Source: Pseudomonadota bacterium (GTDB lineage: Bacteria; Desulfobacterota; Desulfobacteria; Desulfobacterales; Desulfosarcinaceae). From it: 28,328 nt of DNA. The notes under the pieces were generated by a model. That model did no database searches and had not been told where the DNA came from. It worked only from the letters and a program-made list of their open reading frames with translations. This document shows, piece by piece, positions 14,443 to 22,835 of this stretch (the first letter of the stretch is position 1; each line of letters starts with the position of its first letter). Location: NCBI GenBank assembly GCA_023435265.1, contig JAEYRZ010000096.1, positions 1 through 28,328 of the forward strand, written 5' to 3'. Both the position numbers and the translations under genes were made by a program.

Positions 14443-17061
14443 CTACCCGTTGGATTTGGCCTTTTCCTGCAATTGCACCAGCAGCTGCATCGCCTCCATG
14501 GGTGTTATATGGTTTATGTCGATTTTGCGCAACCTCTCTCGCAGTTCCTGCTCGACCGGCTGAAACAGCTCCATCTGTACCGGCACCGCGCCGCCGGCGC
14601 CCGGCCCGCCGATGTCCGCGCGCTGTTCCGCCGGGGCTTGATTCTCGACACGTTCCAGTATCTTCCCGGCCTTGCGGATGACTTCTTCGGGAATCCCCGC
14701 CAGCCGCGCCACCTGAATGCCGTAACTGCGGTTGGTTCCACCTTGGACGAGTTTGCGCAGGAAGATGATTTGATCGTTCCACTCCTTGACCGCCACATGA
14801 TAGTTCTTGATGCGCGAATGCGTGGCGGCCAATGCGGTCAATTCGTGATAATGGGTCGCAAAGAGCGTCTTGACGCCTCCGGCGTCGAGCTGGTGCAGAT
14901 ATTCGACCACCGCCCAGGCGATGCTCAGGCCATCGTAGGTGCTGGTGCCGCGCCCGATTTCGTCCATGACCACCAGGCTGCGGCGCGTTGCGTTGTTGAG
15001 AATGTTGGCGGTTTCCTGCATTTCGACCATGAAGGTGCTCTGGCCGGCCGACAGGTTGTCGAGCGCGCCCACCCGCGTGAAAATCCGGTCGGTGATGGGG
15101 ATGTCGGCTTCGGACGCCGGTACGAAGCCGCCCATCTGGGCCATGATCACGATCAGTGCGGCCTGACGCAGAATCGTCGATTTGCCGGCCATGTTGGGTC
15201 CGGTGATGACCAGAATCTGCTGCGCCTCGTCATCCATGCTGATGGTATTGGGCACAAAGCGCTCGGCGGTGATCATCTTCTCCACCACCGGGTGGCGCCC
15301 TTCGACGATGCGCAGCTGCCCGTGGCTGTTGATGGCCGGACGGCTATAATCGTTTTGATCGGCCACCTCGGCCAGGGTCAGCAGGCAGTCGAGCTGCGCC
15401 AGAAAGCCGGCCACGGACTGGATGATTTGACTGTGGCCGCCCACCTGTTCCACAATCGCGTTGAAGATCTCCAGCTCGATCCGGCTGCGCTGCTCTTCGG
15501 CTCCCAGCACTTTGTTTTCGAATTGCTTCAATTCATCGGTGATGTACCGCTCGGCGTTCACCAGGGTCTGCTTGCGCACATAGTGCGCCGGCGCCAGTTC
15601 CGTCTGGCTCTTGGGTACTTCGATGTAATAGCCGAAAACCTTGTTGAAGCGGACCTTGAGGCTGCCGATGCCGGTCGCCTCCTTTTCACGCGCCTCCAGC
15701 TGCGCCAGGTAGCTTTTGCCGTCGCGCGACAGGCGGATCAGTTCGTCCAGCGGCGCGTGGAATCCCTCCCTGATCATGCCGCCCTCGCCGGTGAACGGCG
15801 GTGCATCTTCGCGGATGGCGGCTTCGATCACACCGGCCAGCGCGTTCAAACCTTCCACATCGTCGGGCCTCTTGAGCAGATCGCCCTGCATTCGGGACAG
15901 CGCCTCCCAGATCGCCGGAAGCGTCTGCAGGGATTTCCGGAGCGCGGTCAAATCGCGCGCATTGGCATGCGCCATGGCGATTTTGCTGTTCAGGCGCTCC
16001 AGATCATACACGGACCAAAGGTGTTCGCGTATGGCCGTGCGGGTATCGCGGTTCGCGAGGGCCTCCTCGACGGCATCCAGCCGGCTGCCGATGGCCTCCG
16101 GGGTGCGCAGCGGGTACCGCAGCCACTGGCGGAGCGCGCGCGCGCCCATCGCGGTGTTGGTTTTGTCCAGAATGCCAAGGAGGGTTCCCTGCCGTGTTCC
16201 GCTGCGCAGATTTTTTTCCAGTTCCAGATTCTGTGCGCTCAGACGGTCGATGATCAGATGATCGCCCAGTCGGTACGGCGAGAGACGGCGGCAGTGGGAC
16301 AGTGCCTGTTTCTGGGTTTCCTGCACATAATGCAGCAAGGCGCCTGCTGCCCCCAGGGCGGCGCTCATGTCATGGCATCCGAAACCTTCGAGCGCCATGC
16401 TTCCGAAGTGTTGGTTCAGGATGCGCCGGCCGCGCTGGGGGTCGAATGCTGGGTCCTCGATCCAGTCGACGGCACAGCCCTCGAGACCGCCCAGCATCCG
16501 CTGAACCGCCTCCCACTTCTGCAGGCCGTACGGCAAAAGAATCTCCCGTGGTTCGATGCGCCGCACCTCGTCGGCCACAGGATCGGGGGCGGTGTTTTCC
16601 GTCAGGCGGAAAAGACCGGTTGAGATATCGATGCAGGCCAATCCGAAACGCTTCTGCCAGAAACAAAGGGCCAGCAGGAAGTTATTGGCTTTGGCCTCCA
16701 GAAGTTCGTCTTCGACGATCATGCCCGGTGTCACCACCCGCACCACTTCGCGCCGGACAAGACCCTTGGCGGCCGACGGGTCCTCGACCTGGTCGCACAC
16801 GGCGACTTTGAACCCATTGTCGATCAAGCGGGCGATATAACTCTGAGCGGCGCGATGGGGCACGCCGCACATGGGCACCGGCTGGGCCTCGTTCTTGTTG
16901 CGCGAGGTGAGCGTGATCTCCAGAACGCGCGAGGCCACTTCGGCATCCTCGAAAAACATCTCGTAAAAATCACCCATGCGGTAGAACAGGATCGCATCCT
17001 GGTGGTTTGCCTTGATGGCCAGATACTGCTGGATCATGGGCGTGGGATTGGGACTGCTCAT
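14443..17061 (-). CDS. mutS: DNA mismatch repair protein MutS
   Basis: 872 residues from the ATG at 17061 (MSSPNPTPMIQQY). A TTG three codons upstream is open but unnecessary. All MutS landmarks are present: the mismatch-reading motif DFYEMFFEDA near residue 35, a connector and lever/clamp region, Walker A GPNMAGKST from residue 621, Walker B VVMDEIGRGTSTYDG, and the ATHYHEL switch. The C-terminal tail with ITPMEAMQLL matches the helix-turn-helix dimer/tetramer region. It recognises base mismatches and recruits MutL, which is not in this window. Length is normal. It lies downstream of the LapA-like gene and upstream of the amidase. Confidence 0.98.
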   Translation of the reverse strand: MSSPNPTPMIQQYLAIKANHQDAILFYRMGDFYEMFFEDAEVASRVLEITLTSRNKNEAQPVPMCGVPHRAAQSYIARLIDNGFKVAVCDQVEDPSAAKGLVRREVVRVVTPGMIVEDELLEAKANNFLLALCFWQKRFGLACIDISTGLFRLTENTAPDPVADEVRRIEPREILLPYGLQKWEAVQRMLGGLEGCAVDWIEDPAFDPQRGRRILNQHFGSMALEGFGCHDMSAALGAAGALLHYVQETQKQALSHCRRLSPYRLGDHLIIDRLSAQNLELEKNLRSGTRQGTLLGILDKTNTAMGARALRQWLRYPLRTPEAIGSRLDAVEEALANRDTRTAIREHLWSVYDLERLNSKIAMAHANARDLTALRKSLQTLPAIWEALSRMQGDLLKRPDDVEGLNALAGVIEAAIREDAPPFTGEGGMIREGFHAPLDELIRLSRDGKSYLAQLEAREKEATGIGSLKVRFNKVFGYYIEVPKSQTELAPAHYVRKQTLVNAERYITDELKQFENKVLGAEEQRSRIELEIFNAIVEQVGGHSQIIQSVAGFLAQLDCLLTLAEVADQNDYSRPAINSHGQLRIVEGRHPVVEKMITAERFVPNTISMDDEAQQILVITGPNMAGKSTILRQAALIVIMAQMGGFVPASEADIPITDRIFTRVGALDNLSAGQSTFMVEMQETANILNNATRRSLVVMDEIGRGTSTYDGLSIAWAVVEYLHQLDAGGVKTLFATHYHELTALAATHSRIKNYHVAVKEWNDQIIFLRKLVQGGTNRSYGIQVARLAGIPEEVIRKAGKILERVENQAPAEQRADIGGPGAGGAVPVQMELFQPVEQELRERLRKIDINHITPMEAMQLLVQLQEKAKSNG

Positions 17062-17175
17062 GGCTGGCAACGTGCCTTCGGTAGCGTCGCGGGCGTGCCG
17101 GGTATCAACCCGCCGGAGCGGCGGGACGTCGGGTCATTCGTGTTCGGCAGCGGGAAGTCGAAGCGCATGCCGATT

Positions 17176-17562
17176 TCAGGTTGGCGTATCCTTGGACGCC
17201 GCGGGAGTTTCGACATCCGGCGAAGCAGGCGGCAGTTCGCCGGTCGACGGTTTCAGGGCCTCGATCTCCTGGCGCATCTGGCCGATCGCGGCCTCGTTCG
17301 ACCGGATCGTATTGCGCAGATCCTTGATGGTTTTATTGGTGCGGTACCGTTCGAAGAAATTATGGATCAACCCGACCAGGAGTCCGAAAAGAAAGAAGGC
17401 CAGAATGACGATTCCGTTCTGGACCGGCGGAACGATGCGGCGGGTAAACCACAGGTTGATGTCCAGGCTGTGCTTGGTCAGGAAATAACCCTGGTTCTGG
17501 TACACGGTGATGCCAAGCAGTACAATCAGGATGATCCAGAAGGCGATCTTGACCTTTTTCAT
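17176..17562 (-). CDS. LapA/DUF1049-like small membrane protein
   Basis: 128 residues. Two membrane helices (about 5-24 and 48-70) are separated by a periplasmic loop, followed by a cytoplasmic tail with a heptad-like coiled coil (about 72-103: TIKDLRN..IRSNEAAIGQMRQEIEAL) and a Pro/Ser/Thr-rich end. This matches the LapA (DUF1049) plan, whose E. coli member works with the TPR protein LapB in controlling lipopolysaccharide synthesis. No LapB-like gene is adjacent, so functional transfer is tentative. GGAG lies about 10 nt before the ATG. Confidence 0.8.
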   Translation of the reverse strand: MKKVKIAFWIILIVLLGITVYQNQGYFLTKHSLDINLWFTRRIVPPVQNGIVILAFFLFGLLVGLIHNFFERYRTNKTIKDLRNTIRSNEAAIGQMRQEIEALKPSTGELPPASPDVETPAASKDTPT

Positions 17563-17690
17563 GCAGTCATGCTCCCTGATAACGATCCGTTAGGAGAATC
17601 AGTCGGCTTGAGCTCTATAATTTTCGACCTGAAAACACAACCCTTTTTTTCTCGGCGAATGGATGTCCCTCGTTTGTTTCAGCAGTCAAT

Positions 17691-18476
17691 TCAAAGCGGT
17701 ACGATCTTCATCCGTCCCCAGGCCCCCATCCTGGACCCGGCGATCACCAGAATGCCGAAGACTTCTTCCAGGCCGCGCCCCCAGTCGATGGCCGCCTGAA
17801 GATCGTCTGCGCTTTTCACGCGGTTGCCGATCGCCGTGGCCGCGGCGTCGGCCATCGGGCATGAGGTGCCGAGCACGCAAACGGCGTCGGCACGACCCAG
17901 ACTGAGACTGTGCCCGACCGTTCCCGAAGAGGTGCAGACTGCCAGCGGATCCCCCGTGCCCAGGATTTGGATGCCGATTTTCATGCTCAACGGCGAAGCG
18001 CCCGCAAAAACCGCGATGGTCAACGGCGAAGCGGACTTCAGGTAGATATCGCCGCCGTTTTCTACAATGACTTCCGGAGTCAGGGCGCCGATCGGACCGC
18101 CGACCTGTTCGGCCACCGCTCCGGCCACGGCGGCCATGGGGCCCACGCCGGCGCGGCGAGCCGCCATGATCATGCTTTGGACAATGGGCGGGGCGAACGG
18201 GTCGGCGGGCCAGGGTTGCAGGGCCTGCAAAAATCCCGGATGCTGCAGGATGTAATGCTCGAGATGGCCGCGTTGGGTGATGATGATTTCGCGTGCCATA
18301 TCTTCCATGCGCACGGCGGCGTACAGGTGGATGTCGGTCTCCTGAACGGTTACGCGCTGCGCGATCAGGCGGCTGTTGACGATCCTGCGATAACTCCGCT
18401 CCCGGTATTCATGCGGCTGGATCGGCCGTCGGAAAGGGCTCTGCTTCTTATGCACCGGATCACCAATTTCACACAT
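17691..18476 (-). CDS. UPF0280 family protein (ApbE-like fold)
   Basis: 261 residues. The sequence matches the UPF0280 family: an N-terminal RSYRR block, VQETDIHLYA, a helix with IVQSMIMAARRAGVGPMAAVAGAVAEQVG, then VIVENGGDIYLKS and CTSSGTVGHSLSLGRADAVCVLG. The family has an ApbE-related fold, but I recall no settled biochemical function. The ATG at 18476 overlaps the end of the dGTPase-like gene by 8 nt (ATGTGTGA), so the two are likely translated together. This links it to nucleotide or cofactor genes in the operon, by position only. Confidence 0.88.
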   Translation of the reverse strand: MCEIGDPVHKKQSPFRRPIQPHEYRERSYRRIVNSRLIAQRVTVQETDIHLYAAVRMEDMAREIIITQRGHLEHYILQHPGFLQALQPWPADPFAPPIVQSMIMAARRAGVGPMAAVAGAVAEQVGGPIGALTPEVIVENGGDIYLKSASPLTIAVFAGASPLSMKIGIQILGTGDPLAVCTSSGTVGHSLSLGRADAVCVLGTSCPMADAAATAIGNRVKSADDLQAAIDWGRGLEEVFGILVIAGSRMGAWGRMKIVPL

Positions 18477-19641
18477 CCAGAACCTGAGGTCTGAACTTTT
18501 GGGGACACTGCAGGAGGAAATAGCGATCGGTCATGCCTGCGATGAAGTCGCGCACGATTTCGGCCGGCTGGTGCGTGCCCACATAATCTTCCGACATGTC
18601 CGCCAGAAAACTGCTGAATATCTTTGAACCCCGATTCAGGTGCGCCAGGTCGTCCATGTACTTTTCAAAAAGCATTTCGAACAGCATGCGGATGGTGTCC
18701 GCATACTGCTTGATGCGTGTGTTCAGGTAAATTCGATCCAGATTGAATTGCTTCAATTGCTTCAATGCCTCGGAAATGGGCGCGCTGAACGCGATGAACG
18801 GCTTGCCGTGGCTGCTGCGGATGATATCCGTCACCAGGGTGTACACGATGGTTCCGTTGGTGTTGCCAAGCACCGCTTCCACCGCCTTGGGAATATCCGT
18901 GCGTTTGATGACATTCAGGCGGATGGCGTCTTCGAGGTCCCGGCCGATATAGGCGACGGTGTCCGCCATGCGCACCACGCAGCCCTCCAGGGTCATCGGC
19001 TGAAGCGGATAATCGGGGTCGCGCTTTTTGCGTGCGAGCTCCTCCGCCAGCGTGGCGAAGTCCTTGCCCTTCAGGGGGCTGAGCTGCTGGTTGTGAATTT
19101 CGCCGTCGTGGCAAAGGACGCCGTCCAGTGTCTGCAGGCAGAGATTCCATCCCAGCCCCTTGCGCTCCACCCGGTCGAGAAACTGGATGCTCTGCACATT
19201 GTGCAGAAAGTGTCCGATCCCGGCCTGCTGACACAAACGGCTCAAAAAGCGCTCGCCGTCATGGCCGAAAGGGGTATGCCCGATGTCGTGGCCCAGGGCG
19301 ATCGCCTCGATCAGGTCCTCGTTCAATTCGAGAAAGCGTCCTATGGTGCGGGCGATCTTGGAGACCAGTTGGACGTGCAGAACCCGATGGGTGATATGAT
19401 CGTTGCGGATCAGGTAGAATACCTGGGTCTTGTCGATGTAGCGGGCATAGGCACGCGAATGCAGGATCCGGTCGGTGTCCAGGGCATACGGCTGGCGATA
19501 GCCGGACTGCAATTTCACTTCCCGGTGCCGCCGCAGGGCATCGGCGCTGAAGGCCGCCCCGGCCGCCAGCATGCGGGCTTCGCGCGCGTTCAGGGCCTCG
19601 CGCAGCGAGGTCAGCAGCGCGCCTTGTTCAGATGGTTCCAT
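18469..19641 (-). CDS. dgt: dGTPase-like HD-domain triphosphohydrolase
   Basis: 390 residues. N-terminal YRQPYALDTDRILHSRAYARYIDKTQVF is characteristic of dGTP triphosphohydrolases. The HD metal ligands follow: His85 in HITHRVLH, and the GHDIGHTPFGHDGE block with His118-Asp119 plus His122 and His127. A later Asp in the MADTVAYIGRDLEDA helix completes the site. It would convert dNTP to deoxynucleoside and triphosphate, trimming the dNTP pool. Specificity within the family varies and cannot be read here. It is shorter than E. coli Dgt (about 505). The start overlaps the ATP-grasp gene by 14 nt and the stop overlaps the UPF0280 gene. Confidence 0.92.
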   Translation of the reverse strand: MEPSEQGALLTSLREALNAREARMLAAGAAFSADALRRHREVKLQSGYRQPYALDTDRILHSRAYARYIDKTQVFYLIRNDHITHRVLHVQLVSKIARTIGRFLELNEDLIEAIALGHDIGHTPFGHDGERFLSRLCQQAGIGHFLHNVQSIQFLDRVERKGLGWNLCLQTLDGVLCHDGEIHNQQLSPLKGKDFATLAEELARKKRDPDYPLQPMTLEGCVVRMADTVAYIGRDLEDAIRLNVIKRTDIPKAVEAVLGNTNGTIVYTLVTDIIRSSHGKPFIAFSAPISEALKQLKQFNLDRIYLNTRIKQYADTIRMLFEMLFEKYMDDLAHLNRGSKIFSSFLADMSEDYVGTHQPAEIVRDFIAGMTDRYFLLQCPQKFRPQVLDV

Positions 19642-20437
19642 CGACGATGAGCTGCTCCAATAAACGATGATAATCGATGCCGGCGCGGCGGAATCCCTCC
19701 CGGCCGTACTTCATGTTGGCTTCCAAAACATAGAACCGGCCGTGATGCATGATGATATCGATGCCGACGTCATCCCATCCTCCCGCCGCGGCGGTTTGCA
19801 GCGCCAGCCGACGCGCCGCTTCGGGAACCGGCGAGAGATCGATGCTGCCGCCCGCCCCGACGTTGGTGCGGAACTCGCCGGCCGCGGCGATACGCCAGTA
19901 GGCATGCACCACCCGGCCGCCGATGGCCACGATCCGCATGTCACGGTCGCCGGGCAGATATTCCTGAATATAGGCAGGGTTGCTCCGCCGGCAATAATCG
20001 TCCAGCTCGGATGCGTTGCGGACAAGGAAAACCCCGCGGCCGAGGCTCGATCCGCGGGCGATTTTGGCGATCAACGGGAACGCGAAATACCGGGCGATGT
20101 CCGCTTTTTGCCGGCCGAAGAACACCCGGGTGCGCGGATGCGGGATGCCGGTCAGGCTGAACAGTGCGCTCTGTTTCACTTTGTCCTGGGCGAAGGCGTA
20201 CGTGCGATGGCTCGGAAACGTCGCTTTGCCCATCGCGTGGAACAGGTCGGCATACAGGGACGACGGATCGTAGATCTTTTCGGCTCCCCGAATCAACGCC
20301 TGCTCGGCGGCGCTGTAATCGCTGAAGTTGGGTTTGACGCCCAGCGTGACGACATGTTGCGAGCCTGCCAAGCGCTTTCCCAGAGCCACGCGTTTAAGGC
20401 TGTGTTGGTTCGAACCATTGGCGTCGGCGCCGGTCAT
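19628..20437 (-). CDS. RimK-like ATP-grasp family protein
   Basis: 269 residues from the ATG at 20437 (AGGCGG just upstream). A GTG at 20461 would add eight residues but has no ribosome site. ATP-grasp features are visible: PLIAKIARGSSLGRGVFLV (phosphate-binding loop and lysine), YIQEYLPGDRDMRIVAIGG, and the Mg-binding end VGIDIIMHHGRFYVLEANMKYG. RimK-like enzymes ligate a carboxylate to an amine using ATP, often adding glutamate to proteins or cofactors. The substrate is unknown. It lies 33 nt after the mrp stop and overlaps the dGTPase-like gene, in a tightly packed operon. Confidence 0.87.
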   Translation of the reverse strand: MTGADANGSNQHSLKRVALGKRLAGSQHVVTLGVKPNFSDYSAAEQALIRGAEKIYDPSSLYADLFHAMGKATFPSHRTYAFAQDKVKQSALFSLTGIPHPRTRVFFGRQKADIARYFAFPLIAKIARGSSLGRGVFLVRNASELDDYCRRSNPAYIQEYLPGDRDMRIVAIGGRVVHAYWRIAAAGEFRTNVGAGGSIDLSPVPEAARRLALQTAAAGGWDDVGIDIIMHHGRFYVLEANMKYGREGFRRAGIDYHRLLEQLIVDGTI

Positions 20438-20470
20438 GCAACCGCCTGTCTGTGATTTCACCGAATTCGT

Positions 20471-21307
20471 TCACGCGTTGCAAGCCGATACGATCTTCTG
20501 CACGAGGCCGTCCGCGGCATCGATGAATGGGCTGGAGTTGTTGTGCATATAGGCCGGCAAGCCGCTATCGCACGCTTTCACGATGTCCGGATCGAAGGGC
20601 AGCGTGCCCAGAAAGGGAACTTCCATCTGCGCGGCCGTGGCTTCTCCGCCGCCCGATTTGAACAATTCGATCGTCTTGCCGCAGCAGGGACAGGCGAACG
20701 GTCCCATGTTTTCCAGAAGGCCTAAAATGGACAAGCCGACGGTCCGGCAGAAGCTGATCGATTTGCGGACGTCCCCGAGCGCCACTTCCTGGGGGGTGGT
20801 GACGATAACGGCCCGCGCGTCCGGCACGACCTGCGCCACGCTGAGCGGCTCGTCGCCCGTGCCCGGCGGTGCGTCGATGATCAAATAATCGAGCTCGCCC
20901 CAATAAACGTCGCCGATAAACTGGCGGATCACGCCGGTTTTCGCCGGACCGCGCCAGATCACCGCCTGATCGGCATTCGGCATCAGCGACTGCATCGAAA
21001 CCAGACTGAGCCGCGGGCTGACCGACTGCGGCAGAACGCGTTTCTGCTCATTCACGTCCAACAGTCCGCGGGCACCCATGATGCCGGCCAGGCTGGGCCC
21101 GTGAATATCGACGTCAAGCAGTCCCACGCGCTGGCCCCCGGCCGCCAGGCGAATGGCCAGGGTGGCCGATACACTGGATTTGCCCACCCCGCCCTTGCCG
21201 CTCATCACCAGCAGTTTATGACGGATCTGCGACAAGGCGGCGCTGATTTTGTCCGGGCTCTCGGCCTCGTTTTTCAAAGTGGTTCCTTTTTGCGATTCTG
21301 AGCTCAT
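20471..21307 (-). CDS. mrp: Mrp/NBP35-family P-loop ATPase (Fe-S carrier)
   Basis: 278 residues from the ATG at 21307, set by AGGAG 6 nt upstream. The frame is open to 21454, but that extension reads through the ACACAGAG repeat and is not conserved-looking. The deviant Walker A MSGKGGVGKSS (35-45, signature Lys38) is followed by LLDVDIHGPS, DYLIIDAPPGTGDEP and VTTPQEVALGDV. The C-terminal part carries CPCCG, the Fe-S-binding CxxC of the family. Mrp proteins hold and transfer iron-sulfur clusters to apoproteins. No MIP18-like N-terminal domain is present. It is the first gene of the mrp/ATP-grasp/dGTPase/UPF0280 group. Confidence 0.95.
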   Translation of the reverse strand: MSSESQKGTTLKNEAESPDKISAALSQIRHKLLVMSGKGGVGKSSVSATLAIRLAAGGQRVGLLDVDIHGPSLAGIMGARGLLDVNEQKRVLPQSVSPRLSLVSMQSLMPNADQAVIWRGPAKTGVIRQFIGDVYWGELDYLIIDAPPGTGDEPLSVAQVVPDARAVIVTTPQEVALGDVRKSISFCRTVGLSILGLLENMGPFACPCCGKTIELFKSGGGEATAAQMEVPFLGTLPFDPDIVKACDSGLPAYMHNNSSPFIDAADGLVQKIVSACNA

Positions 21308-21313
21308 GAAACT

Positions 21314-21318
21314 CTCCT
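21314..21318 (-). promoter_or_regulatory. Ribosome binding site that sets the mrp start
   Basis: AGGAG on the minus strand, 6 nt from the ATG at 21307. It decides against the longer reading that would start at 21454 inside the direct repeats. Confidence 0.8.
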
Positions 21319-21432
21319 GATGGTAAAATAGCTCGCTGAATTCCGATTCCGGGTCTGTCGGCAAAGCTTGCCGCGGCACCTTCAGCCAGGGAACCGAAAA
21401 TTTGTTCGATGTTTTACAAGAAATCCGATTTA

Positions 21433-21459
21433 ACACAGAGTACACAGAGAACACAGAGA
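21433..21459. repeat. Three tandem 9-bp repeats ACACAGAGW
   Basis: ACACAGAG occurs at 21433-21440, 21442-21449 and 21451-21458, each followed by T, A and A, giving an exact 9-base period. It lies in the 229-bp gap between mrp and the Mut7-C gene. I recall similar CACAGAG-rich tracts scattered between genes in other bacteria, where they create spurious small open frames. No known function. Confidence 0.85.
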
Positions 21460-21536
21460 AAAATCAAAACCGATATGCGCATATCTGAGATGCCCAAGGC
21501 GGTAGTTTGCTTCAGCCGGGGCCCGCAATGGAGATT

Positions 21537-22010
21537 TCACGGCGCCTCGAACCATTGCTCCAACACGTCCGTCATTCGCCGCGCATGGCTGCCGGGCCAG
21601 TACACGCGGCCGCAGCACGGGCAGATACGAAACTGCACCGCATGCTGCAGCACATATTCGGGCACACGGCCGGTCAGTTCGTTTTGATGTATGGCGGTCA
21701 GTTCCTCGTTACAGCGCAGGCAGCGCGTCAAAGGCCGCAGGGCGTCGCGGCGGATCGCCAACTGATGAATGACCTGCCGCATCTGGGCGTCCGGATCGTT
21801 ATCGTGCACGAAAACCACTGATTCTTCGCGCAGCAGCGCAGCCACCCGCTGTGCGCGGGTCAGTACGAGGCGCTTTTCGAGCCGGCTGAGGGCACGCAAA
21901 CGCACGCCGTCCGGCAGACGTCCATCGTACCGGCAGTCGAATCCGGCCATGCGCAGATGTTTACATAATTTGCCGAGCGTGCTGTCGGCCAGGAAACGCA
22001 ACGGTGTCAT
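21537..22010 (-). CDS. Mut7-C RNase-domain protein (DUF82)
   Basis: 157 residues. The N-terminal part begins LRFLADSTLGKLCKHLRMAGFD, with the acidic Asp9 and a second acidic patch in VHDNDPDAQ, matching the Mut7-C/PIN-like nuclease fold. The C-terminal part has two CxxC pairs (TRCLRCNEEL and ICPCCGRVYWPGSH), a zinc ribbon typical of the family. Such proteins are predicted RNases and bacterial members are largely uncharacterised. The ATG overlaps the stop of the LolB-like gene (ATGA at 22007-22010), so it is translated from that operon. Confidence 0.88.
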   Translation of the reverse strand: MTPLRFLADSTLGKLCKHLRMAGFDCRYDGRLPDGVRLRALSRLEKRLVLTRAQRVAALLREESVVFVHDNDPDAQMRQVIHQLAIRRDALRPLTRCLRCNEELTAIHQNELTGRVPEYVLQHAVQFRICPCCGRVYWPGSHARRMTDVLEQWFEAP

Positions 22011-22786
22011 TCATCCATGAATTCCGGCCGCTCCAGGAAAAACGTGGAAGGTCCGAAGGATGCCCGCGGCCAGAAACGGACCACGGAAATGGCCAGGCGT
22101 TCACCCGTCGGCGCCGTCAGAAGGATCCGACGCGGGATGGTGAACCGATCGACCTGCTGCCACTGCAGCCATTCGATTCGATAACGGGCCTCCCCCCGGG
22201 GAGTGAACAGTTGTTCACTCACCAGCTGGTCGCCGGAAAAGGTCAGCGCAGCCATTGTATTGTACCAGCGGTCTTTGAGCAGAATCGTCCGGCCGCCATC
22301 CCCGCTGCTCGATTCACGGGCGGCGGTGAAATCCGGAAGCAAGGGCCGCCCGCGCATCAAGGCGATCAGATCTTCAACCGTCACCGGAATTCCGATCAAC
22401 TGCTTCAAGGCTGCCGACGATTGCGCGAGCCGCCGATAGCGCTGTTCCGCATGGGAAATCAGTGTGATGGTCCGCCCATCGGCCGCCAGGCTCAGAATCG
22501 GTTGGCCGAGCATGTTCAGCCATTCGATCCGCATGCGGTCCGGAACGGCGCCGGCCCATCCCGCACGGCCGGCCATGGAGGGTTGCCCCGCCGATTCCAG
22601 ACGAATTTCGAGCAACCCCTTGAACTGCGCCAACTCGGGATTGCGGCCGTTCAAATCGGCGATGGTGCCGCGGGCCAGCGGGTCATCCTCAGGCCCCGGC
22701 AGGATGCCTGCACAGCCATGCAACGCGAGCGCAGCGATCAGCAGCAGGCCCCAAGCGCGGACGGGATGCGGCCCCGAAATCTCCAT
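22007..22786 (-). CDS. LolB-like outer-membrane lipoprotein
   Basis: 259 residues from the ATG at 22786. The open frame reaches 22897, but that part overlaps the previous gene and is basic, whereas this ATG yields a lipoprotein signal with Cys25 in LALHGC. The mature part has the LolB/LppX-type half-barrel pattern of amphipathic strands (LLEIRLESAG, RMRIEWLNMLGQPILSLAADG, ALTFSGDQLVSEQLF, YRIEWLQWQQV). It probably binds lipid or receives lipoproteins at the outer membrane. Sequence identity to LolB is low by eye, so the call rests on the pattern plus the neighbouring TPR lipoprotein. A stem-loop lies just upstream (22808-22826). Confidence 0.75.
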   Translation of the reverse strand: MEISGPHPVRAWGLLLIAALALHGCAGILPGPEDDPLARGTIADLNGRNPELAQFKGLLEIRLESAGQPSMAGRAGWAGAVPDRMRIEWLNMLGQPILSLAADGRTITLISHAEQRYRRLAQSSAALKQLIGIPVTVEDLIALMRGRPLLPDFTAARESSSGDGGRTILLKDRWYNTMAALTFSGDQLVSEQLFTPRGEARYRIEWLQWQQVDRFTIPRRILLTAPTGERLAISVVRFWPRASFGPSTFFLERPEFMDE

Positions 22787-22807
22787 GAGCCGGCATACGG
22801 CAAACCG

Positions 22808-22831
22808 GGACCGCACGTGGCGGTCCTTTTT
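22808..22831 (+). terminator. Stem-loop with T-tract reading on plus strand, between two minus-strand lipoprotein genes
   Basis: GGACCGC (22808-22814), loop ACGTG (22815-22819), GCGGTCC (22820-22826), then TTTTT (22827-22831). This is a textbook intrinsic-terminator layout but only for plus-strand RNA, against the direction of the flanking genes. GGCAAA (22799-22804) and TTTGCC (22829-22834) can extend the stem across a small internal loop. In minus-strand RNA the same hairpin forms without a U-tract. Confidence 0.55.
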
Positions 22832-22835
22832 GCCT

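Noticed and set aside
14332..16623. Very long open frame on plus (763 codons) antisense to mutS
   Set aside because: It lies opposite an unmistakable MutS. Its translation is rich in His, Gln, Arg and Gly with no domain, as expected from the antisense of a GC-rich gene.
21433..21459. Start of a CRISPR array
   Set aside because: The repeats are 9 bp, contiguous and without spacers, and no cas genes are nearby.
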